This document shows, piece by piece, positions 21,024 through 30,812 of a DNA stretch of 64,000 nt. A model generated the notes under the pieces. It did no database searches, was not told where the DNA came from, and worked only from the letters and a program-made list of their open reading frames with translations. Source of the stretch: Darksidea phi (lineage: Eukaryota > Ascomycota > Dothideomycetes > Pleosporales > Lentitheciaceae); the NCBI GenBank assembly GCA_030770425.1, contig JASJFT010000163.1, forward strand, positions 1 to 64,000. The letters are read 5' to 3'. Positions within the stretch are counted from its first letter, which is position 1. Each line of letters opens with the position of its first letter. Made by a program: the position numbers and the translations under genes.

Positions 21024-23003
21024 ATGACGGGAAAAGAACTCATACTGGACGACTTCGCTCAATTCATGTCGTGTAAAGACGGCCGGCATCGGGATCTCCA
21101 AGCGTGGAACCACCAAAAAGTGGAATGTTGCCTCAGCTGCGGCTCATTTTATACAGTCTCGTCGAAACTTCATTCTTTCCTTAAATTCCATGATGAGATA
21201 AGAATCCTGAAACTCTTGCCGGGTATCCAGACATCCGATCTGTTCGGCGAGCTTATTCATGTCCGACTGAGAGACCAACCCATATACGACGCTGTATCGT
21301 ATACGTGGGCGGATGAATCTGGCGATGCGACTTGTTCCAGCAACCTCTTCATCGAATCAAGAAACGGGATTCTGAAGATTACACGCAATTGCGCGGCGGC
21401 GCTAAGTAAATTTCGAGATAAGCAGCTGCCGAAGTTCCTCTGGGTGGACTCTATCTGCATAGATCAATGTAACCTATTGGAGCGCTCCGAACAGGTCCAG
21501 CTGATGACGTCAATATACAAGCAAGCCCAAACAGTCAAGGTGTTTGTTGGTGAGCCGCACGATAAATATCTGCTCGATTATCATGAACTCTTCGAATACA
21601 TCAAGGCCAAAACCTGCTGGGAGAAGAGTCCGCTTAGTTCACACTACCGGTCATCAAATTTGCCACTATGCAGAATCCTCTCTGACCGGACAACGGATGA
21701 CAATACCTCCATGCGGATACGAAATGCATTGATGCGGTTTCTCGGTTATTCCTGGTTTCACCGCATTTGGATTATCCAAGAGGTCGCCATGTCACAAGCT
21801 GTGACTCTGTATTTTGGAGACTTCGTAATTGATTGGGGAGATATCTCACTGGGGGCTGTTCCGTGCGGATCTAGTGAGGGCCGGGACCTTGCGTTTACTG
21901 AGGTTGACCCTTCCGTTGAATGCAGCATACCACCAGTCCTGCGCATAAGGAACAACGTTAAGTTCGAAAAAGCGGAATTTCATGAACTCCTTACAGAGAC
22001 GCGACGATGTGCGGCTACGGATCCTCGAGACAAGATATTTGCTCTCTTAGGTATTGCAAGGGTCGCAGCCGAGCTGCCACTCCCGTGTGCGGACTACACC
22101 AAATCGGTGAATCAGGTTTTCACTGAAGCGGCCATATACTGTATTCGCTCCATGGAATCTCTAAGCATCTTGTCCGAGTTTCTATCGCTGGGAGAATTTG
22201 CAACATCTTGGGTACCGGACTTCTCGGATACAAGGTTCGTGCGATTGTTACCGTTATCCAGTTGGCCGAATTGGTTTAATAGCCGAAATGGGACAGGCAA
22301 TGTCCGCTTTCGAAACGATAACATTGCCATGGGGACCGGTCAAACGTGGGACCTCACATTCATAAACGCTAGAGGAACTTTGCTGGACTCTATTGCCTAC
22401 GTACAGCACGATGAGTACTGTATACGACTTATACGGTCCATGGAGCCTCCATTCGACAAGGAGGGGTTCATTGCTCGGTTTCGAGAGCTTTTTCATGCAA
22501 AGTCGACCTTCCAGGTACCACACAGTCTTCTACACTGCCCTATGGACAAGAAGGATCCATTACCATTCATAGAACCTTCACCCGGCGTTTATGGTCTGAA
22601 TATGGAAAGCGTGGACCTTCTTGCACCATTCTTTGAATACAAAGATTTTCGGGGACAGTACAGTCCTTACTGCTCAGCTGCATTTAGAGAGCTTCTCGAA
22701 CTACACTTTACCTATCGCCATGAGCGGGCTATTTTCTGTGGAGAATACACTGCTGGTATTGTGCCAATCGGTGTGGAGATTGGTGACCAAATATGGCTTC
22801 TGGACACTATATCCCAACCTTTGGTTCTTCGTCAACAGGGCAAAAATTACAAAGTTATCGGTCCTTCCATGCTTATAAGTCCTGACGACTGTAGCAAATG
22901 GTGCGAGTTGAGGAATTATCACCAGAAGAAAAAATGCGCGTGTAAATCTTGCACGTGGTACCGATGGAATACATGTTCAAATCAATCGCTCTGTCTAATA
23001 TAA
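21024..23003 (+). CDS. HET-domain protein, intact
   Basis: A single 659-residue ORF from an ATG. An N-terminal extension of about 55 residues with a C-L-S-C pair precedes LKLLPGIQ. The HET blocks follow in order: PIYDAVSYTWADESG, then LPKFLWVDSICIDQCNLLER, SEQVQLMTSIYKQAQTVKVF, and WFHRIWIIQEVAMS. The mid-part has the conserved RCAATDPRDKIFALLGIA. The C-terminal region contains the I-P-x-G-V-x-x-G-D-Q-I-W-L-L-type module and ends with a cysteine-rich tail (KKKCACKSCTWYRW). No introns or stops, so this is the best-preserved HET gene of the left half. It probably acts in vegetative incompatibility or related cell-death signalling. It is bounded by RIP-affected sequence on the right. Confidence 0.88.
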   Translation: MTGKELILDDFAQFMSCKDGRHRDLQAWNHQKVECCLSCGSFYTVSSKLHSFLKFHDEIRILKLLPGIQTSDLFGELIHVRLRDQPIYDAVSYTWADESGDATCSSNLFIESRNGILKITRNCAAALSKFRDKQLPKFLWVDSICIDQCNLLERSEQVQLMTSIYKQAQTVKVFVGEPHDKYLLDYHELFEYIKAKTCWEKSPLSSHYRSSNLPLCRILSDRTTDDNTSMRIRNALMRFLGYSWFHRIWIIQEVAMSQAVTLYFGDFVIDWGDISLGAVPCGSSEGRDLAFTEVDPSVECSIPPVLRIRNNVKFEKAEFHELLTETRRCAATDPRDKIFALLGIARVAAELPLPCADYTKSVNQVFTEAAIYCIRSMESLSILSEFLSLGEFATSWVPDFSDTRFVRLLPLSSWPNWFNSRNGTGNVRFRNDNIAMGTGQTWDLTFINARGTLLDSIAYVQHDEYCIRLIRSMEPPFDKEGFIARFRELFHAKSTFQVPHSLLHCPMDKKDPLPFIEPSPGVYGLNMESVDLLAPFFEYKDFRGQYSPYCSAAFRELLELHFTYRHERAIFCGEYTAGIVPIGVEIGDQIWLLDTISQPLVLRQQGKNYKVIGPSMLISPDDCSKWCELRNYHQKKKCACKSCTWYRWNTCSNQSLCLI

Positions 23004-23449
23004 AGTTTTAATACGTTATTTAAATCTTAAATCTATACCATAGAGGATTTGACTACTCTAATCCTATATATATTTCGTAAAATACTATCAGATCTTATTG
23101 ATTCGCTACTCAGAAGTCTATTCTAAGCGCTAATTGTACTAGAGACCGCGATATGATTTAGAAATTTATATTATAAGAGAGAGATACTGTACTAAGCCTC
23201 ATTTTACCCTACTGCTACATCCTGGACCTAGACCCGCCATCGATGCTGCGCACATTTCACTGAATCCTAGCTACCGTTTTACCACTTTCGGTTTACAGAC
23301 ATGACCTAAGACCATCCCTCACGGCTGGTATTGGAAGAAGTACTGGCTGACTGGTATACGTAGCCGTTAGTTCGCCCGGACACAGTATAACTCTTTTACT
23401 TTGTAGACTTAACGTAGCTTGCTTTATCATGTTCTAGAGTCAGAGAATA
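23004..23449. other. TpA-rich spacer, no gene
   Basis: 3' flank of the HET gene. TpA-rich up to about 23220, then mixed. No motifs recognised. Confidence 0.4.
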
Positions 23450-23975
23450 GTTCGCTGGGTATAGCTGGTGTAGAGCTCAGTAGCTGGCTGATGCAGAGCT
23501 CAGTAGCTGGCTGATGCAGAGCTCAGCGGCTAGCTGATACAGAGCTCAGCGGCTGGCTGATATCGAGCTTAGTAGCTAGCTGATACAGAGCTTAGTAGCT
23601 AGGTCGTTGGGTAGTATTAAGGGCGCGCGGGTGTTCGCGGGTATTCACATACTAGTATGTGAAATTTTCTACGTTATATACGACTAAGTAAGGTATGCTA
23701 CTAAGCTCGATATAGGCTAGCCACTAAGTTCGATATAGGTCAGCTACTGAGCTCGATATAGGCCAGCCGCTGAGCTCACGCGATTAGTCGTTCAATCGCG
23801 AGGGCTATTGGTTTGCTACACCCGATGGGCCCATACGATTAGTCGTTCAATCGCGAGGGCTGTAGGTTCGCTATACTAGTACGCTCGCGCGATTAGTTGT
23901 TCGACCGCGAGGGCTATTGGTTCGCTGTACCTGGTGAGCCCTCACGATTAGTCGACTAATCGTAAGGGCTCTAGA
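23450..23975. repeat. inverted minisatellite module, copy B, with 55-bp palindromic repeats
   Basis: About six 23-bp units (GCTGGCTGATGCAGAGCTCAG type) at 23468-23605 face three inverted units at 23698-23770, around a core that matches the core of copy A at 5616-5775 in reverse orientation. The right side then has four units of about 55 bp starting at 23781, 23836, 23890 and 23945, each opening with CGATTAG and followed by AATCGCGAGGGCT-like sequence. The last unit contains a perfect 20-bp palindrome, ACGATTAGTCGACTAATCGT (23944-23963). The outer arms differ completely from those of copy A. Confidence 0.65.
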
Positions 23976-24054
23976 TAGTATATAAAGTAATAAGAGAAAT
24001 TAATATTTTTAAAATATTTTGCCACCTTTAAACGTTTTTTTTTTATTATTTTTC

Positions 24055-24145
24055 TTGAAATTAGGGCCCGGCGCCCCCCTAATCGCGTGCCAGTCTAGGC
24101 CCTAATTAGGGCCCCGCCGGGCCCCCCTAATTTAGGGGGTACTAG
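24055..24145. repeat. GC-rich imperfect hairpin in AT-rich surroundings
   Basis: GAAATTAGGGCCCGGCG near 24057 is mirrored by CGCCGGGCCCCCCTAATTT ending near 24137, with a second CCCTAATTAGGG palindrome between them. The block is extremely GC-rich, while the 60 bp before it are nearly pure A/T with a run of T. It looks like the ends of a very short terminal-inverted-repeat element or a strong secondary-structure element. Confidence 0.45.
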
Positions 24146-24438
24146 AACCGTAGTGTCATCAAACGGAGTCCTGAAGCATTCTGTTGTACAGACAGCCGTG
24201 ACATACTATACGGGCGCGTAATACGGTTACTACTTCTAGGTTGTCTAGCGAGTTATTCTAGGCCCGGGCCTATAGGCGTAGTAACCGTCGTCGCCGAGCC
24301 ACGGAGACGTATATGGATCCAATACCCTTCTCTAAGTTATACTCGTAGATAGAGTTATTAATATGGCGGCTTCTTAAACTCCGAGTACTAATTGTAAATG
24401 TAATATAAAAGTAATCTACAGCCCTCCTCGTTACATAC

Positions 24439-25827
24439 CTAGAAGCTCGGATCCAACCCACTCGCCTCGATCCTATTTCTTACATTCTCCACGCAACCTA
24501 TGATCTCATATAGGCGGGCCTTCGGAGGTTTTTTGAATGCCCAGCCGGTTCCTAGTAACGGGCCTTTACGGCTTCCAATCCGTAACCTTCTCCAACAAAC
24601 TTGCGTCATTGCGAGCTTATACTGATCGTACCGCTTGCAGTCGAACGCCCGAGCTAGACTTTGTAAATAACAAGTAAGATCGAGTTGCTCTGTAACTGGA
24701 AAGTCGGCGTCAGAGAAAAGATCTGCAACTAGCATGCTAGTAGCAGCCTCAAGCAACTCTGCAGAGCTCCACGTGGTGCTAATAGTAAGGCTGCTGTCTA
24801 GTGCGTATGTCGCGTGTAGATAGCCAGCAGGCAAATAGATGGCTTCGCCTTGGTTAACAATAGCGTAGTCGCCTCCTCCAAGCTGGGTATGGAGACAGGA
24901 GAACTTCCTTGTGAACTTCGACTTGCTCTGTAGGAGTGGAATATTTGATTTTTTTTTTGGCAGGAAGAATGCCCAAAGCTTCTGGTCAGTACAGACAGAG
25001 AAAACGTCCATCCGGTCTATTACACAGAGATGAGTTTATGTAGGTAAGTTGTAGAAGGTTGGCATACCTCGATGTAGATCTACAACAGTACCCTTAGGCG
25101 TGATATTAGAGCCATATCCTAGGGCTAAGCTTTCTATGAAACTCCGCCCCCGGTGTAGAAGTTGTGGGATATAGACTGAGACCTCGCCTTGTGTCCCTCG
25201 AATATTGGAAGCATACGTTAATTCCGAAGAGACAGGGTCGGGACATAGCATCTGGCTAAAACCCCTAGCATTCAACCTCTGATCGGATTTGTCCTGCCGT
25301 TGATCGACCAAATCACCAGAGCGGAACTTCGAACAGGGTTTGGCATTCATGTCGCAAATGACGGCTTCTAGGAGATCTTTCTTTAACAACGAGAGGTAAT
25401 TACCCGCAGTCCAATGAATCGGCACGGTCGCGTCTAAGCGGTCTTTTGCGCTGTAGAATACACCCTCCCGATATGCATCAACCTTGGTTAGGGGAGGAAC
25501 GTTCTATGTCATGGATAGAAACGGGCGGAGAGCATCTTCAGCTCTAGGGCCGCTGCGGTTGATAAGAGACGCTTTCTGATTTAGCGCTTGTTGGCTGTGT
25601 GAAGGATGCGGATATGTCGCAGGGCTGATTTGCTCTTCTTCTGCCCGAAGCCGCTTCCTGTTTGTTTGCTGCTTCCGGTGGGCTGCACATCGAGAGAACC
25701 CTTTTTGCTTTTCTTCTACACTTAACTTTCTTTTACATCCATCAATACAGATTCCTTCTTGTTTCCTACGCTTTCTCTCTGCTTGGAGACACTCTTTGCA
25801 TCGATTCACACCATGGATAGAGCACAT
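24439..25827 (-). CDS. JmjC-like dioxygenase fold protein with N-terminal zinc-cluster motif, in-frame TAG
   Basis: Exons 25068-25827 and 24439-25016, intron of 51 bp (donor GTATGC, acceptor TAG). From the ATG at 25827 the frame gives a Cys/His-rich head (CSIHGVNRCKEC, CIDGC, RCAAH), probably zinc-binding, then a TAG at 25504-25506, and continues in the same frame with VPPLTKVDAYREGVFYSAKD. The JmjC-like core has LALGYGSNITPKGTVVDLHR joined across the splice to DRMDVFSVCTDQKLWAFFLP, supplying H-x-D, and later IYLPAGYLHATYAL with the second metal His. Total about 445 codons. Fungal genomes hold many such JmjC-like proteins of unknown substrate. The TAG is either a nonsense mutation (CAG to TAG fits) or part of an unseen intron ending in ATAG just before the AAC codon; I found no strong donor. 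Confidence 0.6.
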
Positions 25828-26394
25828 GAGTCGGGTTTTGGTGTACAAAAGATGTGGCCAGAAATGGCGAGCGCGGAGGGAGAACGGCGAGCAGGGGGTA
25901 GCTGGTGAGTAGATGGTGAGTAGAACACGACGAGGAGCACGACGTGGGCCAAGCGAGGACTAACCCCACGGTGCAGCCTCGGCGCTCGGAGATACCAAGC
26001 GTGGCCCCTCCAGCTTGCACATGTGCGCAACTGATCCTTCTCTTGCGAGTTCAATTTCGCAACGGAGGAACACGCCTAAATTTCTGTGGTCTAATAGCTA
26101 CGAAAATAAATATAGCGACCTTTTACCAAAGTCCCTTGGACTGAGGAATGGCTAGGCTGGAGGCTGGGTCGGATCAGCGGCGAGAATGAGCAGTGGTCAT
26201 GTGGTCACGGCGACGGCGACCATGCGGTTCATGACGACGGAGTTGGTGTTCGTGCGCGTAGGTGCAATTGCGCAGCGATCAAAGCACCCGTAGAGACACA
26301 GAAGAATAAAAGGGGACAAACTGAAAGTGCTTTACAAACGAGCTAAGTTAGGTAATTTTGACCTCTTGGAGGTCACCTCGAGCACTTGCAAACC
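25828..26394. other. intergenic, no gene seen
   Basis: Upstream region of the JmjC-like gene and downstream region of the SMI1/KNR4 gene. Several short overlapping ORFs without motifs. Nothing supported. Confidence 0.5.
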
Positions 26395-27774
26395 CTAACG
26401 CCTCGCCTGTTTTGCCCTGCATTCGTACACAAGACAGGGGTTGCCGCCACCAATGGTATCCGGCCTGGCGGATTGGCGAACAGTCTCCTCCAGCCAATTC
26501 CGGAAGGTGCCAATAGGATGCATTGGTTGAAATTCCACCGTGTACATCATAACCCATTCCAGCTTTTCGAAAGCTTCCATGGAGCCATATAGACACTCAA
26601 TTGCAAGAGAAGTCTCTGCTTTCATAACATCGCTGACTTTGTCGCTGGCCAGTGCCTCCTTGTAGGCCTTGATCGTTGCCTTCACGTCAGAGGGGCTGAG
26701 TAGAGCGTACACGTGCTCGTTCATTCGTCCAATTCCGACTTGCTTGGTAGCTGACGGCCATGCATCCAATCCGGTGGCTTCGCGAATCAATTGGGCTGTT
26801 CCTGTCGAATCTTTGACCAATTCCAATTGATTCTCGACGGGAGGTGGTCCGTCGCTGAGCTCAACATTCTGAGTATTGTGTAATGCTGGTGTCATCCAAT
26901 GGCCGTCCCAAACCTTTTCAAGACCGTTGGAAGCGAGGAGAAATTCTTTGTAGTCATCTGGGAGAGGAGACATGTTGAGCCGCTTCTCCAAATCTCTGAT
27001 GTCTTTTTCTGTTGCGGGTTTGTGCAAATAGCTCTCTGGCGGTTCTTCACGCGCCTCTTCGTAGTGAAGACCCGCGTTCTTCTTCGTATTCTCTACCAGT
27101 ATATCGAGCAGCTCTTTGATCGGTCTCCCTTCATGGTCGCCCTTCTGTCGGCCTTCTTCGATTCGTATGCGAACTGTCTCTAGTACGTCCTCCGCCGCCG
27201 CACATAGTTTTGCGTCGTCCGCCCCTAACTGCTGCGCAAGTATGCCACTGGCTAGGAGGGGCCAGATTTTGCGTTGCTGGATCAAGGCGCCGATACAGCC
27301 GGGGAAATGCTCCGTGATTTGCTCGAGCGCTCTGACAACTTTCTCATCTTGTTGGATTTCTTCTATGCTTGTCTTGCCCTGTTTCTCGCATAAAACCACT
27401 GCAATGGTGAGACAAAGAGGGATATCTAGAGAAGATAATTCCTTCTGATTGATGATTTCTTCGTATCTTTCCTCGTCCAGTGAACCCGATGGCGGAATTT
27501 CGAGTTCATCTAGGGCCTTCTTGCTTCGTTCTAATTTAGGAATGGCGGATGGCCAGTCACCTGTTTGTTCGAAGGCAAAATTCAAGAACTGCATTTGACG
27601 GAACCCATGATCCGTGCGGTTTTGCGAAAGGAGAAGATCTGTAATTTTGGAAGCGATGTCGATTTTACCCAGGACGGCGAGTTCCTTGGCCAGTTCCCGT
27701 ATGTTGTGATAGACAACAGGGAGAGATGGATTGTATAAAATGTCATCCTTGACGAATTTGATGTCGTCCCTCAT
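26395..27774 (-). CDS. SMI1/KNR4 (SUKH) domain protein
   Basis: A single 459-residue ORF from the ATG at 27774. The first 200 residues are helical and TPR-like. The SUKH core begins near residue 255 with ATEKDIRDLEKRLNMSPLPD and continues DYKEFLLASNGLEKVWDG, the pattern P-L-P-x-D-Y-K-x-F-L-L-x-x-N-G of SMI1/KNR4. In yeast, Knr4/Smi1 coordinates cell-wall synthesis with signalling; in bacteria the superfamily supplies immunity proteins. Large fungal families of this build are common and mostly uncharacterised. It is intronless and well preserved, with gene-like composition, and it marks the right edge of the disturbed region. Confidence 0.85.
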   Translation of the reverse strand: MRDDIKFVKDDILYNPSLPVVYHNIRELAKELAVLGKIDIASKITDLLLSQNRTDHGFRQMQFLNFAFEQTGDWPSAIPKLERSKKALDELEIPPSGSLDEERYEEIINQKELSSLDIPLCLTIAVVLCEKQGKTSIEEIQQDEKVVRALEQITEHFPGCIGALIQQRKIWPLLASGILAQQLGADDAKLCAAAEDVLETVRIRIEEGRQKGDHEGRPIKELLDILVENTKKNAGLHYEEAREEPPESYLHKPATEKDIRDLEKRLNMSPLPDDYKEFLLASNGLEKVWDGHWMTPALHNTQNVELSDGPPPVENQLELVKDSTGTAQLIREATGLDAWPSATKQVGIGRMNEHVYALLSPSDVKATIKAYKEALASDKVSDVMKAETSLAIECLYGSMEAFEKLEWVMMYTVEFQPMHPIGTFRNWLEETVRQSARPDTIGGGNPCLVYECRAKQARR

Positions 27775-29204
27775 GTTGACGTTTCGGCGGTCGAACTGTG
27801 CGTGGAACGTAATCAGACAAGTTGTATGTTAAGCGTGTAATGTGTAGAATCGTCGAGTTTATATCACTCGTGGCTTGGAAAAGGCTGGAAAAGGGCGACG
27901 TGTTCTGACGTCATATTACGCAGAGCAAATTATCTATTCTCGCAACTCCATCCTTCAGCCCCAACTCGAAACAAACGATCGACAAGCAAGACACAGGGAC
28001 TACATGCGACCAATAGGAACCGTCGCTAGCTTTTACACCAACACTTGATCGTCACCATGCTTAGCGGCCGATGTGAACGCGTATCAAGTTTATCATCAGC
28101 GGATCATCCGGATCATCCGGATCATCTCGAGTTCAAGGCTATGCAACCCGTTTCACTTATTAAGTAATTTCATGACATAATTTTCGCATCGGAAATGGAC
28201 AAAGGCGGAGTACAGTCTTATATCCAGAACCGCAACAACCTGGAAAACCCTATCATACGCTCGTAGAACATTGCTATGGCCGAAAATAGCCCGAGAACTT
28301 TGCGGACCCGGGAGAGAAAGTTAACGATCGTGGGATTGGTGAGACCATGCTAATTCCTGCGGGCGGGAAGGTTGTTTGGCGTTCTTGCTCCGCCTTTTCT
28401 CCACTTTCGTCTTACTCGCCGATATATACGAAGTATGATACCCGGGCAACATAATGCCTATCACACCTGACCAAGAGCCTTTCAGCCCCCAGCTTTGACG
28501 ATCCCCCTCCGACAGAGTTGCCTGCTGCTTCGGGCTTCTTCCAGGCACCGAAATTGAGAGCTTTAAACAACTCATCTTGATTTTCAACTCATTCAAAATT
28601 AACTGCGACTAAAGCGATACCAAGATAAGTGTGGACATTTGGTATGACTGCCCTTGCTTCGGATATGGACGTCAGGTCGAACCCGTATGGCAACTTGGCA
28701 CGAGATGCGAGCTGTTGAATAATGGGTCAGGGTCTAGCTGAAAAGGAGCAGATACCTGGTAAGTTCAAAGCAATCTATTTGGTATATTTGGAACGGACAC
28801 CTACATTGCATAGCGTCGAATCCGTCCAACTCAATACACATTTCTGTCATGCTCCTTTCACGTTATGACTCACGTAGAAGGCTTGTTGTCGGATGCGAAG
28901 AAGCTTGACTAGCAGTGAAAACAACGTTTTTAACCTCGGTTGCTCTAACTGAAAACTCCGCATTTGACACATAGCGCAACGGACTGACTTGGGTAGATCT
29001 TTCTATTCGATCGATCTATTCTAAGGGAGTACCAGAACAAACTCACTTGGTGACATGGCAGAATACACCGCGCCTGCACTGTGCAGCAACTCAAAGACAA
29101 AGAATTTCCAAAAACAAGAGAAATACTGGAACCAGGAGCTAGGAGCACATTCTCAGACCATAATGAATCCCCCCTCCCCTCCCCCGTGCGCGCGCGCCTC
29201 TAGC
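27775..29204. other. intergenic, no gene seen
   Basis: Normal composition. A short direct repeat, ATCATCCGG, occurs three times at about 28099-28125. A 91-codon minus-strand frame at 28321-28596 has no recognisable motif. Otherwise nothing supported. Confidence 0.45.
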
Positions 29205-29841
29205 TCAGGAGAAGTCGGACTCGTCCTTGCATCCAGCACCAGAAGACATGCAATAGGACATGCAGACGTTGCGAATGTTGACGGTGTTGTACTTTCCTGA
29301 AATACCGTTGGCGTCGCATGTTGTCTGGACTACGAGAAGTTAGCATGATCGATTGAACACAGGAGGCCAATGACCCGGGATTCGATGTGCACTTACTCTT
29401 GTCGGCTCGTTCAACCAAGTCTCCCTTGGTCATGCCCGGCACCTTCTTGGTCCACTTGACGCAGCATCCAGTCTTTCCATCCTCTTTCTTCCAGCAGATC
29501 TGTTGAGCATCTTCTTGTAGTACAGTCTCTCGATTGCCGTAAAGGTCATTCACAAGGCTCGCGCAGACCGAGTTGGTTCCTCCGTTGTCGGTGTCGCATT
29601 CGGGTGAGTTGACGTCGGTGACTTTGCATTGCTTGGGGCATTCTGGCTGGAACCATCCTCCGCAATCCGCTCGCGGAGCTACGGACCTCTTGGTTTCTGC
29701 GTACTGAACGACGGAGCCCCCTTCGCGCGGCTCAGCGCTCAGCTCAACAAGGTTGGTCTCCTCGCCCGCGGCAAAAGGAGTAGCCATCAACCCGGTTGCC
29801 ATGAGGCTAGTGATGAGAAGAGTGACAGTTGAGAATTGCAT
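29205..29841 (-). CDS. small secreted cysteine-rich protein with KR processing site
   Basis: Exons 29397-29841 and 29205-29329, intron of 67 bp with GTAAGT donor, GCTAAC branch site and TAG acceptor; 189 residues. The ATG at 29841 starts a signal peptide (MQFSTVTLLITSLMATG...), followed by an acidic pro-region ending in AETKR, a likely Kex2 site, about 53 residues in. The mature part has 12 cysteines, including CPKQC, TGCCVKW and, in exon 2, NVCMSYCMSSGAGC. An even number suggests six disulfides. No known fold recognised; by size and Cys content it is effector-like. A TATA box lies at 29987-29993. It is transcribed away from the repeat-peptide precursor at 30813, which also uses KR sites. Confidence 0.8.
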
Positions 29842-29986
29842 TGTGAATCTGGTGTTCGGCTTGTTGGAAGTCAAAAGTCGATTGAGTGATATATGAAAGC
29901 AGAGAAGTGTTGGCGTTGATTGAAGTGATTTCTTGAGTCTGAATTGATTGTTGCGTTGGGACTTCATGAGATGGACAGTCTTGAGC

Positions 29987-29993
29987 TTTTATA
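29987..29993 (-). promoter_or_regulatory. TATA box of the cysteine-rich gene
   Basis: TATAAAA on the minus strand, 146 bp before the ATG at 29841. Its distance nearly equals that of the TATA box of the divergent partner gene. Confidence 0.5.
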
Positions 29994-30663
29994 CAGATTT
30001 CTCGCCCGACCCCCCTTTGTGAAGATCGTCGTTTCTGTGCACAGCCAGAAACAGGCCTCCCAAATTCGACGTAATTGAGGATCGTAGGAATGTACCACCG
30101 AAGCCGGACTCCGAGTATACGAGTATACAGGACTGAACATTTCATCAATCCAAAGAAATTGCCCAGTTTGATAGCATCACCGATTGGACGCAGGAGTGTA
30201 GATGACGATAGAATCGCTCCTTTTCACTAATCTGTTACATCCAAGTCTGTGCGTGTATGCTGTGCTGTGGGGTATCCAACAGGGTTTCGTTGTTGGTGGA
30301 TGTGGGGGCGGGCTTACGAGAGTACCTTCGTAGAACCACTTTGTTTCAGGTCATGTAGAAAATTATCCACTTCAAGTCAAAACATCTTGCCGATCTCGGG
30401 TTTCAAATTTCCACACCATAATTCTGCAATGAACATCCTCAATCCTACAGGAACTATTACGCTAGAACAAGGCAGATTCATGTGCAACTTTACGCGTAAC
30501 TGCTGCAAAGCCACACTGATCATCCAAGACCTCAACCCGGACGAAGATTTCGGAGATCAACACGTTGGAATCGTCGCACGCGGCCTTCATGGAACCCTGC
30601 CTGAAATCTGTCATTTGTTTCGAAACGGTGATTACGCTCTTATGCAGCGTCCTCTCGGGTGCA

Positions 30664-30671
30664 TATATAAG
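30664..30671 (+). promoter_or_regulatory. TATA box of the repeat-peptide gene
   Basis: TATATAAG, 142 bp before the ATG at 30813, followed by a pyrimidine-rich leader (CCTCTGTTCTC, CTTCTC), as in strongly expressed fungal genes. Confidence 0.5.
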
Positions 30672-30812
30672 GAGGTCGCATTTTCGACAAGTTTATGTCT
30701 ATTCCAACCATTCCTCTGTTCTCACTACAACTTAGGAGAACTCGCCACGCCACATCTCTGCTTGACAGCCTATTGTACTTCAGTCTCTTCTCAAGATTAC
30801 GCACATCACATC

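Noticed and set aside
24110..24130. CCCTAATTAGGG as a fused telomere repeat
   Set aside because: Only one unit of each orientation, inside a GC-rich hairpin; no run of TTAGGG.
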